Below, one piece after another: positions 18,351 to 26,772 of a DNA stretch of 64,000 bases. The notes beneath the pieces were generated by a model, which made no database searches, was not told where the DNA came from, and saw nothing but the letters and a program-made list of their open reading frames with translations. A program made the translations under genes and the position numbers. The number at the start of each line of letters is the position of its first letter. The first letter of the stretch is position 1. Origin of the DNA: Bacteroidales bacterium M2 (lineage in GTDB: Bacteria; Bacteroidota; Bacteroidia; Bacteroidales; Muribaculaceae); assembly GCA_001689415.1 (NCBI GenBank), contig LUJM01000073.1, forward strand, positions 25,230 through 89,229. The letters are read 5' to 3'.

Positions 18351-18480
18351 AAAACGCTAAAATGAGCTGAAACGACCCGAAAATTTCCGTCAGAAGGCGA
18401 AAATGCTCGATTTTGCGGCCATTTCCGGCCTGAAACGACCCAAAAATTTCCGTTTCGTGAAAAATAAGGAGTTGCAAAAC
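18351..18480 (+). repeat. 130-bp direct repeat, left copy
   Basis: Identical to 20244-20373 except for two substitutions (at about 18417 and 18419), with no gap. Inside each copy the 24-base unit beginning CTGAAACGACCC occurs twice (18367-18390, 18430-18453) with one mismatch. The repeat ends about 48 bases before rloA and holds no open gene. Confidence 0.92.
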
Positions 18481-18503
18481 TTCGTTTGCTCGATAATTAG
18501 TAT

Positions 18504-18511
18504 TATCTTTG
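18504..18511 (+). promoter_or_regulatory. -7 box of the rloAB cassette
   Basis: TATCTTTG lies 16 bases before the rloA start. At the expected 19-base distance there is only TTCG (18481-18484) as -33, right at the edge of the left repeat. Confidence 0.5.
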
Positions 18512-18527
18512 CACAAAACGTTAAGTT

Positions 18528-19706
18528 ATGATATTAAGCCTCCGGTTAAAGAATTTTTTCTCCCTGAGAGATGAAGCAGTGCTTGACTTCACAGCCGATA
18601 GAAGTGCCCGCAAAACACAAGATTATCTGCCCGAGAACCTTATTGAGTTTTCCGGAGATAAGTTTGTGAATATTATAGGTCTCTTTGGAAGCAATGCCGC
18701 CGGAAAGTCAAATATCATAAAGGCAATTGATTTCTGCCGGAAACTGATACTCACGTCGCATCTTAACAACGAAGGCGATGTGTTTGATTTCGAGGCATTC
18801 AAATTCCAACCGGATCAGCCATCGGAATTTTATATCAATTTTGTCACTGAAGGAAAAGAGTACGAGTATTCATTTGTGCTCGATAGCGAAAAAATCATTT
18901 CAGAGAATCTATATCATTACCCCAATAAACGTCGAGCCCGTATTTTTTCGCGAGAGAATACATATTCATTCATACATGGAAAAGGGGCGATGTCGCGGCC
19001 TGTTGAGATAGAATCCAATACGGGCTCTAAAACCTTGTTTTTGAGCCGGGCAAGTTCGATGAACCGTCCGATAGCCCAACTTATATATCGCTTCTTCCTC
19101 AATGAGGTAACGGTTGGAATCGGAGCTCTTGATTTTTCCAAACTCACCCGCGATAAACTCGAAGCGAACAAGGATTTATTACTTAAGGCTTTTGAGATAA
19201 GCGACAGTGATATCGTTGATATAAAGTTGACAGAGGTGATTCCCGGTCAGCTTGTATTGCAAAGTTTTCATCGAGAAAATCCTAATATCGCATTTGACTT
19301 TGAGCGAGAAGAATCCGACGGTACCAAGAGACTGCTTTTCATACTGTTGACGATTTTACAAAAGTCGCTGGCCGGAATGACGATTTTCCTCGATGAGTTC
19401 GACCTTAAATTGCATCTGCGTCTGGCCGAATTTCTACTTGATGTCATTAGGGCATCGCGTGGCGCACAATTTGTATTTACAAGTCATAATGCCATGCTGA
19501 TAGATACCGACAAGCTGCGTAGAGAGCAGATTGTATTTGTAAACAAACTTGACAATGGTAATTCGGAGTTTGTGCCACTGTCTGATTATGAGGGCTTGAG
19601 TAAGTCGACAGATATACGTAAAGCCTATTTACAGGGGCGCTTCGATGCAGTACCTTATATCTGCAATAATTTTGAAATCCTCTCTGAATTGCTTATCACA
19701 AAATGA
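18528..19706 (+). CDS. RloA/AbiLi-like AAA ATPase
   Basis: 392-residue ATPase of the OLD/RecF-like class that pairs with RloB. It has an ABC-like N-terminus, Walker A GSNAAGKSN (about 54-62), Walker B MTIFLDEFD near residue 285, and a switch histidine in FTSHNAML. RloA/RloB pairs occur in restriction loci, and as AbiL they block phage in lactococci (family knowledge). Here the ATPase probably senses infection and licenses the RloB partner. The start of rloB overlaps this stop (ATGA). The base composition is clearly more AT-rich than the export operon, consistent with horizontal transfer, and the pair lies between direct repeats. Confidence 0.88.
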   Translation: MILSLRLKNFFSLRDEAVLDFTADRSARKTQDYLPENLIEFSGDKFVNIIGLFGSNAAGKSNIIKAIDFCRKLILTSHLNNEGDVFDFEAFKFQPDQPSEFYINFVTEGKEYEYSFVLDSEKIISENLYHYPNKRRARIFSRENTYSFIHGKGAMSRPVEIESNTGSKTLFLSRASSMNRPIAQLIYRFFLNEVTVGIGALDFSKLTRDKLEANKDLLLKAFEISDSDIVDIKLTEVIPGQLVLQSFHRENPNIAFDFEREESDGTKRLLFILLTILQKSLAGMTIFLDEFDLKLHLRLAEFLLDVIRASRGAQFVFTSHNAMLIDTDKLRREQIVFVNKLDNGNSEFVPLSDYEGLSKSTDIRKAYLQGRFDAVPYICNNFEILSELLITK

Positions 19707-20263
19707 GGGAACGGAGATTTTCAAAAAAGCGCATGCCACGGCGCGTATTCCTTGTGATTTGTGAAGGCGATACAGAGGAAACTTATGTAGAGGCTCTTAA
19801 ACAGCATTTTAGACTTCCGATTGCAATCAAGACAAAGGTAAGTGGAAATAAAATAAATGCAAGGTTAGTTGCCCAGTATATCAAGGAGCTTGGACTGGCA
19901 AAGGATGACGACTATCAGGTTTTCTATATTTATGATTCGGATATAGATTGTGTTGTAGAGAAGGTGAGAGCTTTGCCCGGAATATGTGTGTTGTCGAATC
20001 CGTGTATAGAATTATGGTATATGTTGCACCATGCGGAATGCCGCAGACCATTGGATTCAGCCAATATGCTAAAAGTTTTTTCGGTTTCTCACCATATTTG
20101 GAAATCCTACCTCAAAGGGCGGCTTAGCAACGAGCAAATGCGTCATTTGATAGAGAACCGGGGTTTTGCTGCCGAGCGGGCCGCGAAGTTGCGGTGGCCT
20201 GATAATCCGTCGTCGAATATGGGCGTTTTTATCGAGGCTCTCGAAAACGCTAAAATGAGCTGA
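19703..20263 (+). CDS. rloB: RloB/AbiLii-like TOPRIM-type effector
   Basis: 186-residue RloB-family protein, likely effector of the cassette. The order VICEGDTEETYVEAL (about 17-31), FYIYDSDID and NPCIELWYMLHH matches the family. The glutamate motif and the DxD motif are what a TOPRIM nuclease fold needs, so metal-dependent cleavage of nucleic acid is plausible but not shown. The last six codons lie inside the right copy of the 130-bp repeat, so the repeat supplies the protein's C-terminus and stop codon. It is about the usual length for the family. Confidence 0.85.
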   Translation: MRERRFSKKRMPRRVFLVICEGDTEETYVEALKQHFRLPIAIKTKVSGNKINARLVAQYIKELGLAKDDDYQVFYIYDSDIDCVVEKVRALPGICVLSNPCIELWYMLHHAECRRPLDSANMLKVFSVSHHIWKSYLKGRLSNEQMRHLIENRGFAAERAAKLRWPDNPSSNMGVFIEALENAKMS

Positions 20264-20373
20264 AACGACCCGAAAATTTCCGTCAGAAGGCGAAAATGCT
20301 CGATTTTGCAGTCATTTCCGGCCTGAAACGACCCAAAAATTTCCGTTTCGTGAAAAATAAGGAGTTGCAAAAC
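20244..20373 (+). repeat. 130-bp direct repeat, right copy
   Basis: Matches the left copy over 130 bases with two differences. It starts inside rloB (last six codons and stop) and runs into the gap before the fimbrial cluster. The pair brackets exactly the two-gene cassette. Confidence 0.92.
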
Positions 20374-20414
20374 TGACCTTGCTTGTCGTTGAACTCTGTC
20401 GATTCTTAAATTGT

Positions 20415-20422
20415 TAACTTTA
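20415..20422 (+). promoter_or_regulatory. possible -7 box of the fimbrial cluster
   Basis: TAACTTTA differs from TAnnTTTG in the last base. It is the best promoter-like site before the DUF3575 gene. Confidence 0.35.
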
Positions 20423-20471
20423 ATAGCGATTGGATATTTTATCCGGCATTATTGCATTAAAGTATAAATCC

Positions 20472-21116
20472 TTGACAGAAACGACATTCATATCTAAACC
20501 CCTGCTTATAGCTATTTATCTGCTGTTTGCACATGCTTTGGCTCTAAAGGCCGAGGTTTGTCAGTGCGATGATTGCTGTCCGCGAGTGGCATTGAAAACA
20601 AACCTGTTGCATGATGCTGTACTTACCCCCGATCTTGGAGTGGAATTGTCGATAGCGCGAAGATTCTCGATAAGTGTGGCAGGGCAGTATGCTTGGTGGA
20701 GCAATGATTCAAAGCATCGATACTGGCGTATACGCGGCGGTGTGGTCGAGATGCGACTGTGGCCGGGCGAAAAGCCTAAGCATCGTGCTCTCACAGGACA
20801 TCATATAGGGATATACGGTTCGATGTATGACTATGATTTCGAATTTGGCGGTCGTGGCTGGCAAAGCCCCAAGCTTACCTACGGCATCGGCGTTGGCTAT
20901 GGCTATTCTTTACGCCTTAATGACCGATTGAACCTCGACCTCGGTCTTAGGGTGGGATATTCTGCCGGGCATGTGATAAAGTATAAACCACAGTGTGGGA
21001 TATATGTCTGCACCGGTTACACGTTCCGTAAAAGCATAGGTCTTACCGGTCTTGAAGTGACACTCGTATGGTTTCCGGGGCACAAGAAGAAAAACAACCC
21101 AGATTATTCCCTATGA
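20472..21116 (+). CDS. DUF3575 family protein of fimbrial cluster
   Basis: About 214 residues from a TTG start. The protein matches DUF3575: LKTNLLHDAVLTPDLGVEL near the N-terminus, then repeated short beta-strands (FSISVAGQYAWW, GIYGSMYDYDF, GIGVGYGYSL) as in an 8-strand outer-membrane barrel. No ATG exists in frame upstream of the conserved part. TTG at 20472 gives a normal signal peptide (PLLIAIYLLFAHALA); TTG at 20430 is the alternative. DUF3575 genes usually precede fimbrillin clusters in Bacteroidales, as here. The next start overlaps its stop (ATGA). Confidence 0.82.
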   Translation: MTETTFISKPLLIAIYLLFAHALALKAEVCQCDDCCPRVALKTNLLHDAVLTPDLGVELSIARRFSISVAGQYAWWSNDSKHRYWRIRGGVVEMRLWPGEKPKHRALTGHHIGIYGSMYDYDFEFGGRGWQSPKLTYGIGVGYGYSLRLNDRLNLDLGLRVGYSAGHVIKYKPQCGIYVCTGYTFRKSIGLTGLEVTLVWFPGHKKKNNPDYSL

Positions 21117-22078
21117 ATATAATCCCGGCGCATATATCCTTTGCAGTGCTTATGCTGTCATTGATAGTGCTCTCCTCGTGCGAGCACAAGGATATCATGT
21201 GCCCCGGTAATATGTCTAATCAGATAGAGGTATGTTTTGAGTGGGACAAAGCCCGCGAAGCCGATCCCGAAGGGATGACACTCTATTTTTTTTCTCAGGG
21301 GCAAGGTGGGCGAGTATGGCGCTTTGATATCAGTGGCCGAAATGGCGGTGCTGTAGAATTGCCGATGGGTGAATACAGTATGATAGCGTATAACAACGAT
21401 TTGCCAACTATAAATATCTCGGGGTCAGAATCTTTTGGTTCTCTCAGTGCCTCGCTTCGCAAACCGGAAGGTAAGACCTATTATAAACCCTGCGGCATGC
21501 TCTACAGTGCGGTGGTTGATTATATCGAGGTGTCGCCTTGCGGCGTGACTTATGTATCGGCTGACGGTGCGGTAAAGAATTGTCCTAAAGGCCTGGTAAG
21601 GTGTTATCCGGATTCAATGTCCACACTGTATACTGTAATCGTGAAAAACGTAGACGGTATCGACCGGGTGAAATCGAGTGTGGCAAGGCTCAACGGCATC
21701 GCCGCAGAGATGAAGCTCGGCACGGCTACTGCCGCCCTATATCCCTCGGAAATATCATTTAGTCTGGCCATTGATCGTAGCTCCAAGATATTGAAGTCTA
21801 CAGCCGGAGCTTTTTCGCCTGAGGATGATAATCAGAAATATATCCTTGACCTGTTAATCACCCGAACCGACGGCAAGGTTTTCTCGCGCAGTTTTGATGT
21901 TTCCGACCAAGTTATGAACTTACGCTATCTGAGAAATGTTGTAATAATAATCGATGGACTAAATATTCCCGATATCGATTTACCCGATAATCCCGGAGAC
22001 AATGTTGGCGGTATTGATGTTGATGTTGACGGTTGGGACGTAGTTGAGATAGATTTATCTACCGATATTCAAGTATAA
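21113..22078 (+). CDS. DUF5119/FimB-Mfa2-like fimbrial anchor lipoprotein
   Basis: 321-residue lipoprotein (signal peptide ending LSSC, Cys23). The N-terminal part reads like DUF5119: FEWDKAREADPEGMTLYFF, WRFDISGRNGG and MGEYSMIAYNND. Proteins of this kind sit in FimB/Mfa2 position and anchor or cap fimbriae. The ATG at 21113 was chosen because it starts the signal peptide and overlaps the DUF3575 stop. The C-terminus is Asp/Val-rich (about 300-321). The precise role in the fimbria is inferred from context. Confidence 0.78.
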   Translation: MNIIPAHISFAVLMLSLIVLSSCEHKDIMCPGNMSNQIEVCFEWDKAREADPEGMTLYFFSQGQGGRVWRFDISGRNGGAVELPMGEYSMIAYNNDLPTINISGSESFGSLSASLRKPEGKTYYKPCGMLYSAVVDYIEVSPCGVTYVSADGAVKNCPKGLVRCYPDSMSTLYTVIVKNVDGIDRVKSSVARLNGIAAEMKLGTATAALYPSEISFSLAIDRSSKILKSTAGAFSPEDDNQKYILDLLITRTDGKVFSRSFDVSDQVMNLRYLRNVVIIIDGLNIPDIDLPDNPGDNVGGIDVDVDGWDVVEIDLSTDIQV

Positions 22079-22107
22079 ATGACATAATATAAATACCTTA
22101 AATAAAT

Positions 22108-23199
22108 ATGAAGAAGTTAAGCTTTGCCATTGCGACATTTGCTGCCGGTATTGTGACATTTGGCTTTATCGCATGTTCCAATGAGTCTGACATGCCACAG
22201 TTTCCCGAAAGTGAAAACGGAGAAATCCGATTTGCGGCTAATACCGAGTTCTCTCGTGCAGGAGATGTTACGACAAACAATCTGAGTGCATTCAATGTGT
22301 ATGCCTACATAGATCCTTCCGACTCGACAGGCTTGTTTATGGACAACGTAACAGTCACCAAAACATCCGGCAACGTGTGGACATATTCTCCGGTAAAGTA
22401 TTGGCCTGCGAAAAAGTCGCTTGACTTCTATGCCTATGCCCCCGAGTCGTGGGTAGGTAGCCAAGATCCTCGACGCCCTATTCCTTATGATTCATATCCT
22501 GGTCAAACCGACCTGGTATATGCCACAAATATGAATATGCGCGGTAATGAGGGGCTGCCTAATGCCCAGGTCGTTTTCAACTTCCGTCATGCACTGTCGA
22601 AAGTTACTGTGAAGTTGAGTTCGTCGAATGAAAATCTGAAAGTCTGTGTTGGAAATGTAGCACTTGCAAATGTAGCCGGTAAGGCCAACTTCAACTACCC
22701 CACAGCGTCGACATCCGGTAATCCGACAGCCGAAACCATAGGTACTTGGACAGACCACAATACTCCCATGGCATTTGTAATGAATTGGTGCCAGGTCTAT
22801 TCCGATTATTTAGTACTTACTACCACTCCGACCACTATACCTGCACAGGGCATGAGTCTTGGCAGCACATTGTTCCTGATACCTCAGCCACTAACTTATC
22901 GTAGCAATGGCAACGGTATGGATAATTACATCACTGTGATGTGTTCGATTTACGATGCCAAAACCAATACAAAACTCTGGCCTAACGATAATACCCCGGA
23001 AGAGAATCTCGTACCCGGTTCGACCTTTGGCGACGGCCTTCTCAAGTTCGCCCTTTCGACAAGCAAATTCTCTGAATGGCAGCCCGGTGTACACTACATA
23101 TACAATATTGTAATCAATTCAAACGAAGAAATGGGCGCGATAGAGTTCGGTACACCTACTGTTGATACGTTTGTAGAAGTAGAGACTAATTACGAATAA
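22108..23199 (+). CDS. fimbrillin-family (Mfa-like) lipoprotein
   Basis: 363-residue fimbrillin-like structural or tip subunit. A lipobox (GFIAC, Cys23) is followed by EIRFAANTEFSRAG, the typical Mfa1/FimA-like start with an Arg site used for gingipain-type processing (SRA around residue 50). Motifs NLSAFNVYAYID, YSPVKYWPAKKSLDFYAYAP and FNFRHALSKVTVKL are the family hallmarks. It is the last gene of the cluster and is followed by a strong terminator. Confidence 0.9.
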   Translation: MKKLSFAIATFAAGIVTFGFIACSNESDMPQFPESENGEIRFAANTEFSRAGDVTTNNLSAFNVYAYIDPSDSTGLFMDNVTVTKTSGNVWTYSPVKYWPAKKSLDFYAYAPESWVGSQDPRRPIPYDSYPGQTDLVYATNMNMRGNEGLPNAQVVFNFRHALSKVTVKLSSSNENLKVCVGNVALANVAGKANFNYPTASTSGNPTAETIGTWTDHNTPMAFVMNWCQVYSDYLVLTTTPTTIPAQGMSLGSTLFLIPQPLTYRSNGNGMDNYITVMCSIYDAKTNTKLWPNDNTPEENLVPGSTFGDGLLKFALSTSKFSEWQPGVHYIYNIVINSNEEMGAIEFGTPTVDTFVEVETNYE

Positions 23200-23231
23200 A
23201 TTATCGACCTTTATTTATTAATGCAATTAAG

Positions 23232-23260
23232 GGCGTGTCGAAATGGCACGCCTTTTTTTT
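23232..23260 (+). terminator. rho-independent terminator of the fimbrial cluster
   Basis: GGCGTGTC-GAAAT-GGCACGCC forms an 8-bp stem with one wobble pair, followed by eight T residues (23253-23260). It ends 4 bases before the convergent esterase stop. Confidence 0.9.
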
Positions 23261-23263
23261 GAT

Positions 23264-24574
23264 TTAACCTTGGCCTTGCGATTTGGGGCGCGTTGTGGCC
23301 GGGTGTATATTGAGTTTTCGGGCGTAGGTGGTGAGTTGGGTTGTGATGCGTATCTCGCCCTCGGTGATATCGAGCAGGCTGCCTCGCAGAGGGTTGGCCC
23401 CGCGATTGTCGATCAAGGCTTTTTCGAGCTCGAGAGGCAGCCGTAATATCGCACGCACCCTGCCGTTTTGATCGCACACCTGTATGCCGGCATCGGTTAC
23501 GACCCATAGGTTGCCGTTGTTATCAAAACTCATGCCGCCCAAGCGTAGGGTGCGGTTCTCTATGGAATGAAGCCAGTAGAACGGCTGTCCGGCATAGCGC
23601 GAACCGTCGGCTCGAAGGAGATACTGCCACAGATAGTTTGAGCCGTCGACAGCCTCGGCAACATGCGACCCACCGGGATATACCGCTCCTGTGCGAGTCT
23701 CGAAATTACCTGTGGTGGGTGTCGAAATCCATTCACCGGCTTCTTCGAGATATGGTGCCAAGGTGCTGTTGCCTGTCGTTTTTGTATCGTGTTTGCCCCA
23801 CAACCACTTCATCACCTCGGGAAAAATCTGCGACGAGCGGCGGACACTGTGACCGCCCTCGGCCCAATCGAATGCGCAGTCATAACCGGCAAATTCGAGG
23901 GCGGAGCCAAGCAGGCGGTTTGCCTCGTACCAACTGCCAAAAAGCGGGTTCCAGGTGTCCGAAAAACCGTCTTGAAGAAATACTTTTATATCACGAGGCT
24001 CGGCTTTTCGCACCCATGATTGGAGTTCGTCGGCACCGCGCATAGGCACGAAAGTACCACATCCGCTGTATACCCTTCCGAATAAATCGGGCCTCTGCCA
24101 TGCCGCATTGAAAGCCGCTATACCACCGCTGCTAAGTCCGAATATCATCGCGTTTTCGCCTCCGGGCAATACGTTGATGTCTTTTAGCGCCTCGGGCAGC
24201 AACTCCTGCTCGAGGAAACGCGCGAATCGTCCGTCGGGGGCATCGAATTCGCAACTGCGGTTGTAGCGCAATACCTCGCCATTGTCGTCATATACAATTC
24301 CCGGCTCGATAAATACACCAATCATAGGCGGTATATCGCCGGTGGCAATGAGGCTGTCGATACGCTCAGGCGCATTGCAGAGTATGCCGTCGAGCCCTAC
24401 ATACAGCGCAGCACCTTGCAAAGGGTCATACCCTTCGGGGATAGTGACGGTATAACGGTGTACAGTCGAGGGATAATAAGACGAATCGTCGACCTGCCCC
24501 TCCCTCACTTGGTAGCCCATAGCCACAAACGGCAAACATACAATAGCTGACAGTAGTAATCTGAGTAACTTCAT
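23264..24574 (-). CDS. secreted esterase-D-like hydrolase with beta-propeller-like tail
   Basis: 436 residues with a signal peptide (1-20). The N-terminal alpha/beta-hydrolase part (about 40-260) resembles the enterochelin esterase/esterase D family: oxyanion region ALYVGLDGIL, nucleophile S148 in GLSSGG, Asp in QDGFSDTWN, His in EGGHSV. The C-terminal part (about 280-420) resembles part of an SMP-30/gluconolactonase propeller (GGMSFDNNGNLWVVTDAGIQ). Substrate unknown; acylated carbohydrate or siderophore are options. Its own promoter is at 24596-24627, so it is independent of the thiamine operon upstream. Confidence 0.82.
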   Translation of the reverse strand: MKLLRLLLSAIVCLPFVAMGYQVREGQVDDSSYYPSTVHRYTVTIPEGYDPLQGAALYVGLDGILCNAPERIDSLIATGDIPPMIGVFIEPGIVYDDNGEVLRYNRSCEFDAPDGRFARFLEQELLPEALKDINVLPGGENAMIFGLSSGGIAAFNAAWQRPDLFGRVYSGCGTFVPMRGADELQSWVRKAEPRDIKVFLQDGFSDTWNPLFGSWYEANRLLGSALEFAGYDCAFDWAEGGHSVRRSSQIFPEVMKWLWGKHDTKTTGNSTLAPYLEEAGEWISTPTTGNFETRTGAVYPGGSHVAEAVDGSNYLWQYLLRADGSRYAGQPFYWLHSIENRTLRLGGMSFDNNGNLWVVTDAGIQVCDQNGRVRAILRLPLELEKALIDNRGANPLRGSLLDITEGEIRITTQLTTYARKLNIHPATTRPKSQGQG

Positions 24575-24595
24575 TTTATCTTTGACTTACTACTG

Positions 24596-24627
24596 CAAAG
24601 CTAATACTTTTCACCCACTCACCAAAA
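24596..24627 (-). promoter_or_regulatory. promoter of the secreted esterase
   Basis: Minus strand: TTTTG (24627-24623), 19-base spacer, TAGCTTTG (24603-24596). This is a full match to the Bacteroidota promoter. It lies between the esterase start and the thiD stop. Confidence 0.75.
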
Positions 24628-24630
24628 TCT

Positions 24631-25437
24631 TTACTTCCAGAAATTGTGGAAATGGTGTACAGGGCCGTGGCCGTGGCCGATTGAATATTCCGCACCGCGT
24701 GCAATAGCCTCGCTGATATAATCTTTTGCAGCCTTGGCAGCCTCTTTGAGTGACAGCCCCTTTGCAAGGAATGATGCCAATGCCGACGACAGTGTGCAGC
24801 CTGTGCCATGGGTGTTGTTGGTGTCTACGCGCTTGGATTGCAGCTCTGATATTTCGTCGAGCTCTGCATCAAAAAGGATGTCGCATAGCTGCTCGTCGTT
24901 AAGATGTCCGGCTTTGAGGAGCACCGATACACCTGGGCGGGCGAGGGCGCGGGCGGCATCGGCAAGGTCGCGGGAACTGTGGATTTTGCGTCCTAACAGT
25001 AGCTCTGCCTCGGGGATATTCGGAGTTATTACTCTGGCTCTCGGTATCAGCACGTCGCGCAGAGTGGCTACGGCCTCAGACTGCAATAGCGCATCGCCCG
25101 ATGTGGCTACCATTACCGGGTCGAGGACGATATTCTTTATTTCGGGGTATTCGTCGAGGGTTTGTCGCACAGCCTTTATCAGCTCCGACGAATGCAGCAT
25201 GCCGATTTTTACTGCGTCAGTGCCGATGTCATCGAGGATAGAGTGTATCTGTCCGACGACGAACTCCGACGGTATCGGGTGTACTCCGCTTACGCCGATA
25301 GTATTTTCATCAACGACGGCAACGATAGCCGAGGTTGCGAAGCATCCGCAAGCCGAGATAGTTTTGATATCAGCCTGAATACCGGCGCCTCCGCTGGGAT
25401 CGCTGCCGGCGATAGTCATTACACGTGTATATTTCAT
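24631..25437 (-). CDS. thiD: hydroxymethylpyrimidine/phosphomethylpyrimidine kinase
   Basis: 268-residue ribokinase-family kinase that phosphorylates HMP twice for thiamine synthesis. It opens with TIAGSDPSGGAGIQAD, the substrate loop, and has the family end NTHGTGCTLSSALAS holding the catalytic aspartate region. The ATG at 25437 overlaps the tenA stop (ATGA) and gives the family's normal start (MKYTRVMTIAGSD); the frame is open further 5' inside tenA. It is the last gene of the thiamine operon. Confidence 0.95.
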   Translation of the reverse strand: MKYTRVMTIAGSDPSGGAGIQADIKTISACGCFATSAIVAVVDENTIGVSGVHPIPSEFVVGQIHSILDDIGTDAVKIGMLHSSELIKAVRQTLDEYPEIKNIVLDPVMVATSGDALLQSEAVATLRDVLIPRARVITPNIPEAELLLGRKIHSSRDLADAARALARPGVSVLLKAGHLNDEQLCDILFDAELDEISELQSKRVDTNNTHGTGCTLSSALASFLAKGLSLKEAAKAAKDYISEAIARGAEYSIGHGHGPVHHFHNFWK

Positions 25438-26075
25438 ATTTTCCATTTTTCGAGTTGGTATGCGCTGTGCCAAAACATCCATTCAATCCGAGTACTCATC
25501 ATAAAAGCCTCGGTCATGCGTCGGCGGATGTCGGCAGTAGAGGCATCGGCAAGTTCGTCGCAAATTTCGATAGCCCTTATATTCGACTTTGCAAAAGCCT
25601 CGTCGCCATATGTTTCAATCCATTTGGCATAGGGGTTGCCGGGTCGGCACTCTTTCAAAATAGCCTCGCCCACGCGCTGATATACCCAGAAACAGGGCAA
25701 TATCGATGCCGCCTCAATCTCTACCGGCTCAAGGGCCTTTGATGATTCAAACGAAGTGTAGAGCAGGCATGTGGGACTTGCCTCGGCCTGAGGCAAGTCA
25801 CTGCCGAGGTAAGACTCGTGCAAGGCCTTTTCGACCAAAATACCGTCGGTTGCGAATTTCAGGAAATCTTCGGTCTGGGCTTTGTGCGGCAGGCGCGAGG
25901 CGATATGGGCCAGGACGCGGCTGTAGTTGTCGATATAAATCGAGTCCTGGGCTATATAGAACATAAACCGTTCGCGGCTAAGAGTGCCTGCTGCGAGTTC
26001 GCGTACGAAGGGCAAGTCGAGTATTGCCTTGTAGATAGGCTCGGCAGCGAGCCATGTATGCTCACTCCATTTCAT
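25434..26075 (-). CDS. tenA: thiaminase II / aminopyrimidine aminohydrolase
   Basis: 213-residue TenA protein, usual length. Such enzymes hydrolyse aminomethyl-pyrimidine from degraded thiamine to HMP. Conserved parts are WLAAEPIYKAILDLPFVRELA, FMFYIAQDSIYIDNYSR, the cysteine in ILPCFWVYQRVGE and the YGDEAF region. Its presence with ThiD and without ThiC suggests the operon salvages the pyrimidine half. Start overlaps the methyltransferase end by 14 bases. Confidence 0.93.
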   Translation of the reverse strand: MKWSEHTWLAAEPIYKAILDLPFVRELAAGTLSRERFMFYIAQDSIYIDNYSRVLAHIASRLPHKAQTEDFLKFATDGILVEKALHESYLGSDLPQAEASPTCLLYTSFESSKALEPVEIEAASILPCFWVYQRVGEAILKECRPGNPYAKWIETYGDEAFAKSNIRAIEICDELADASTADIRRRMTEAFMMSTRIEWMFWHSAYQLEKWKI

Positions 26076-26772
26076 GTTTATAACCTGTCACGGCCACATA
26101 GTCGCCTTTGTCGCAGCCGTCAATGGGTTCTTCGGCCTTGTGGTCCGACATGAGAGGATGCGTGGTCAGAGTTTGGTGATACTCAAGGTCTTTAAATCCG
26201 GCATTGGCCATGAGTTTGCTCTTTTCGGCTGTCGTGCGCCAGTTGGCAGCGCATACAAGCTCTATCGGGTATGGATTGGGTGGAAAAACGCCTTGTAGCA
26301 AAGGATGCTCCCACGAGCCCACGGCCTTGGCGAGATTATACATCACACCGTAACCACTCTCCTTAGGCACATCAATCAATACTACGCGCCCCCCGGCGGG
26401 AAGGCTGCGGAAAACTTTGTCTAATACACTTTCGAGGTCTGTAATATAACTCGGCGAACCGTTGAAAAGAATGGTGTCGTAGACTCCGTTGCCAAAGTCT
26501 GCGTCTTCGGCTGTGGCGATTGTAACTTCCATGCCTCGTTTTCGGGCAATGGTGGCCATTCCTTCGGCAGGCTCTATGCCTTGACGGATATCGATACCGA
26601 AATCTTCGCGCAATATTTTTTCGAATAGTCCGCTTCCGCAGCCTACCGATAATATATTTTTTGCCCCCTCTAAAGTGCGGGCTACAAGACGCGCCTCGGA
26701 CAGCAGTACGTTGGGGTTTTCGAGAAACCAGCTGTCATATTTTTCTGCATACTCGTCGAAACTCTGTTTCAT
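26062..26772 (-). CDS. class I SAM-dependent methyltransferase in thiamine operon
   Basis: 236 residues. The SAM-binding motif I is ILSVGCGSGLFEK (about 39-51), followed by a motif II/post-I acidic site GIEPAEGM and DTILFNGSPSYI. The family is UbiE/Coq5-like in outline. Nothing in the sequence tells the substrate. It overlaps thiF (ATGA) and tenA, so it is firmly built into the thiamine operon, although methylation is not part of the known pathway from HMP and thiazole to TPP. A role in detoxifying or repairing a thiamine-related metabolite is only a guess. Confidence 0.85.
   Translation of the reverse strand: MKQSFDEYAEKYDSWFLENPNVLLSEARLVARTLEGAKNILSVGCGSGLFEKILREDFGIDIRQGIEPAEGMATIARKRGMEVTIATAEDADFGNGVYDTILFNGSPSYITDLESVLDKVFRSLPAGGRVVLIDVPKESGYGVMYNLAKAVGSWEHPLLQGVFPPNPYPIELVCAANWRTTAEKSKLMANAGFKDLEYHQTLTTHPLMSDHKAEEPIDGCDKGDYVAVTGYKHEME

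Noticed and set aside
18351..20373. 130-bp repeats as att sites of an integrative element
   Set aside because: No integrase or tRNA is present, and the repeats are far longer than normal att cores and carry internal repeats.
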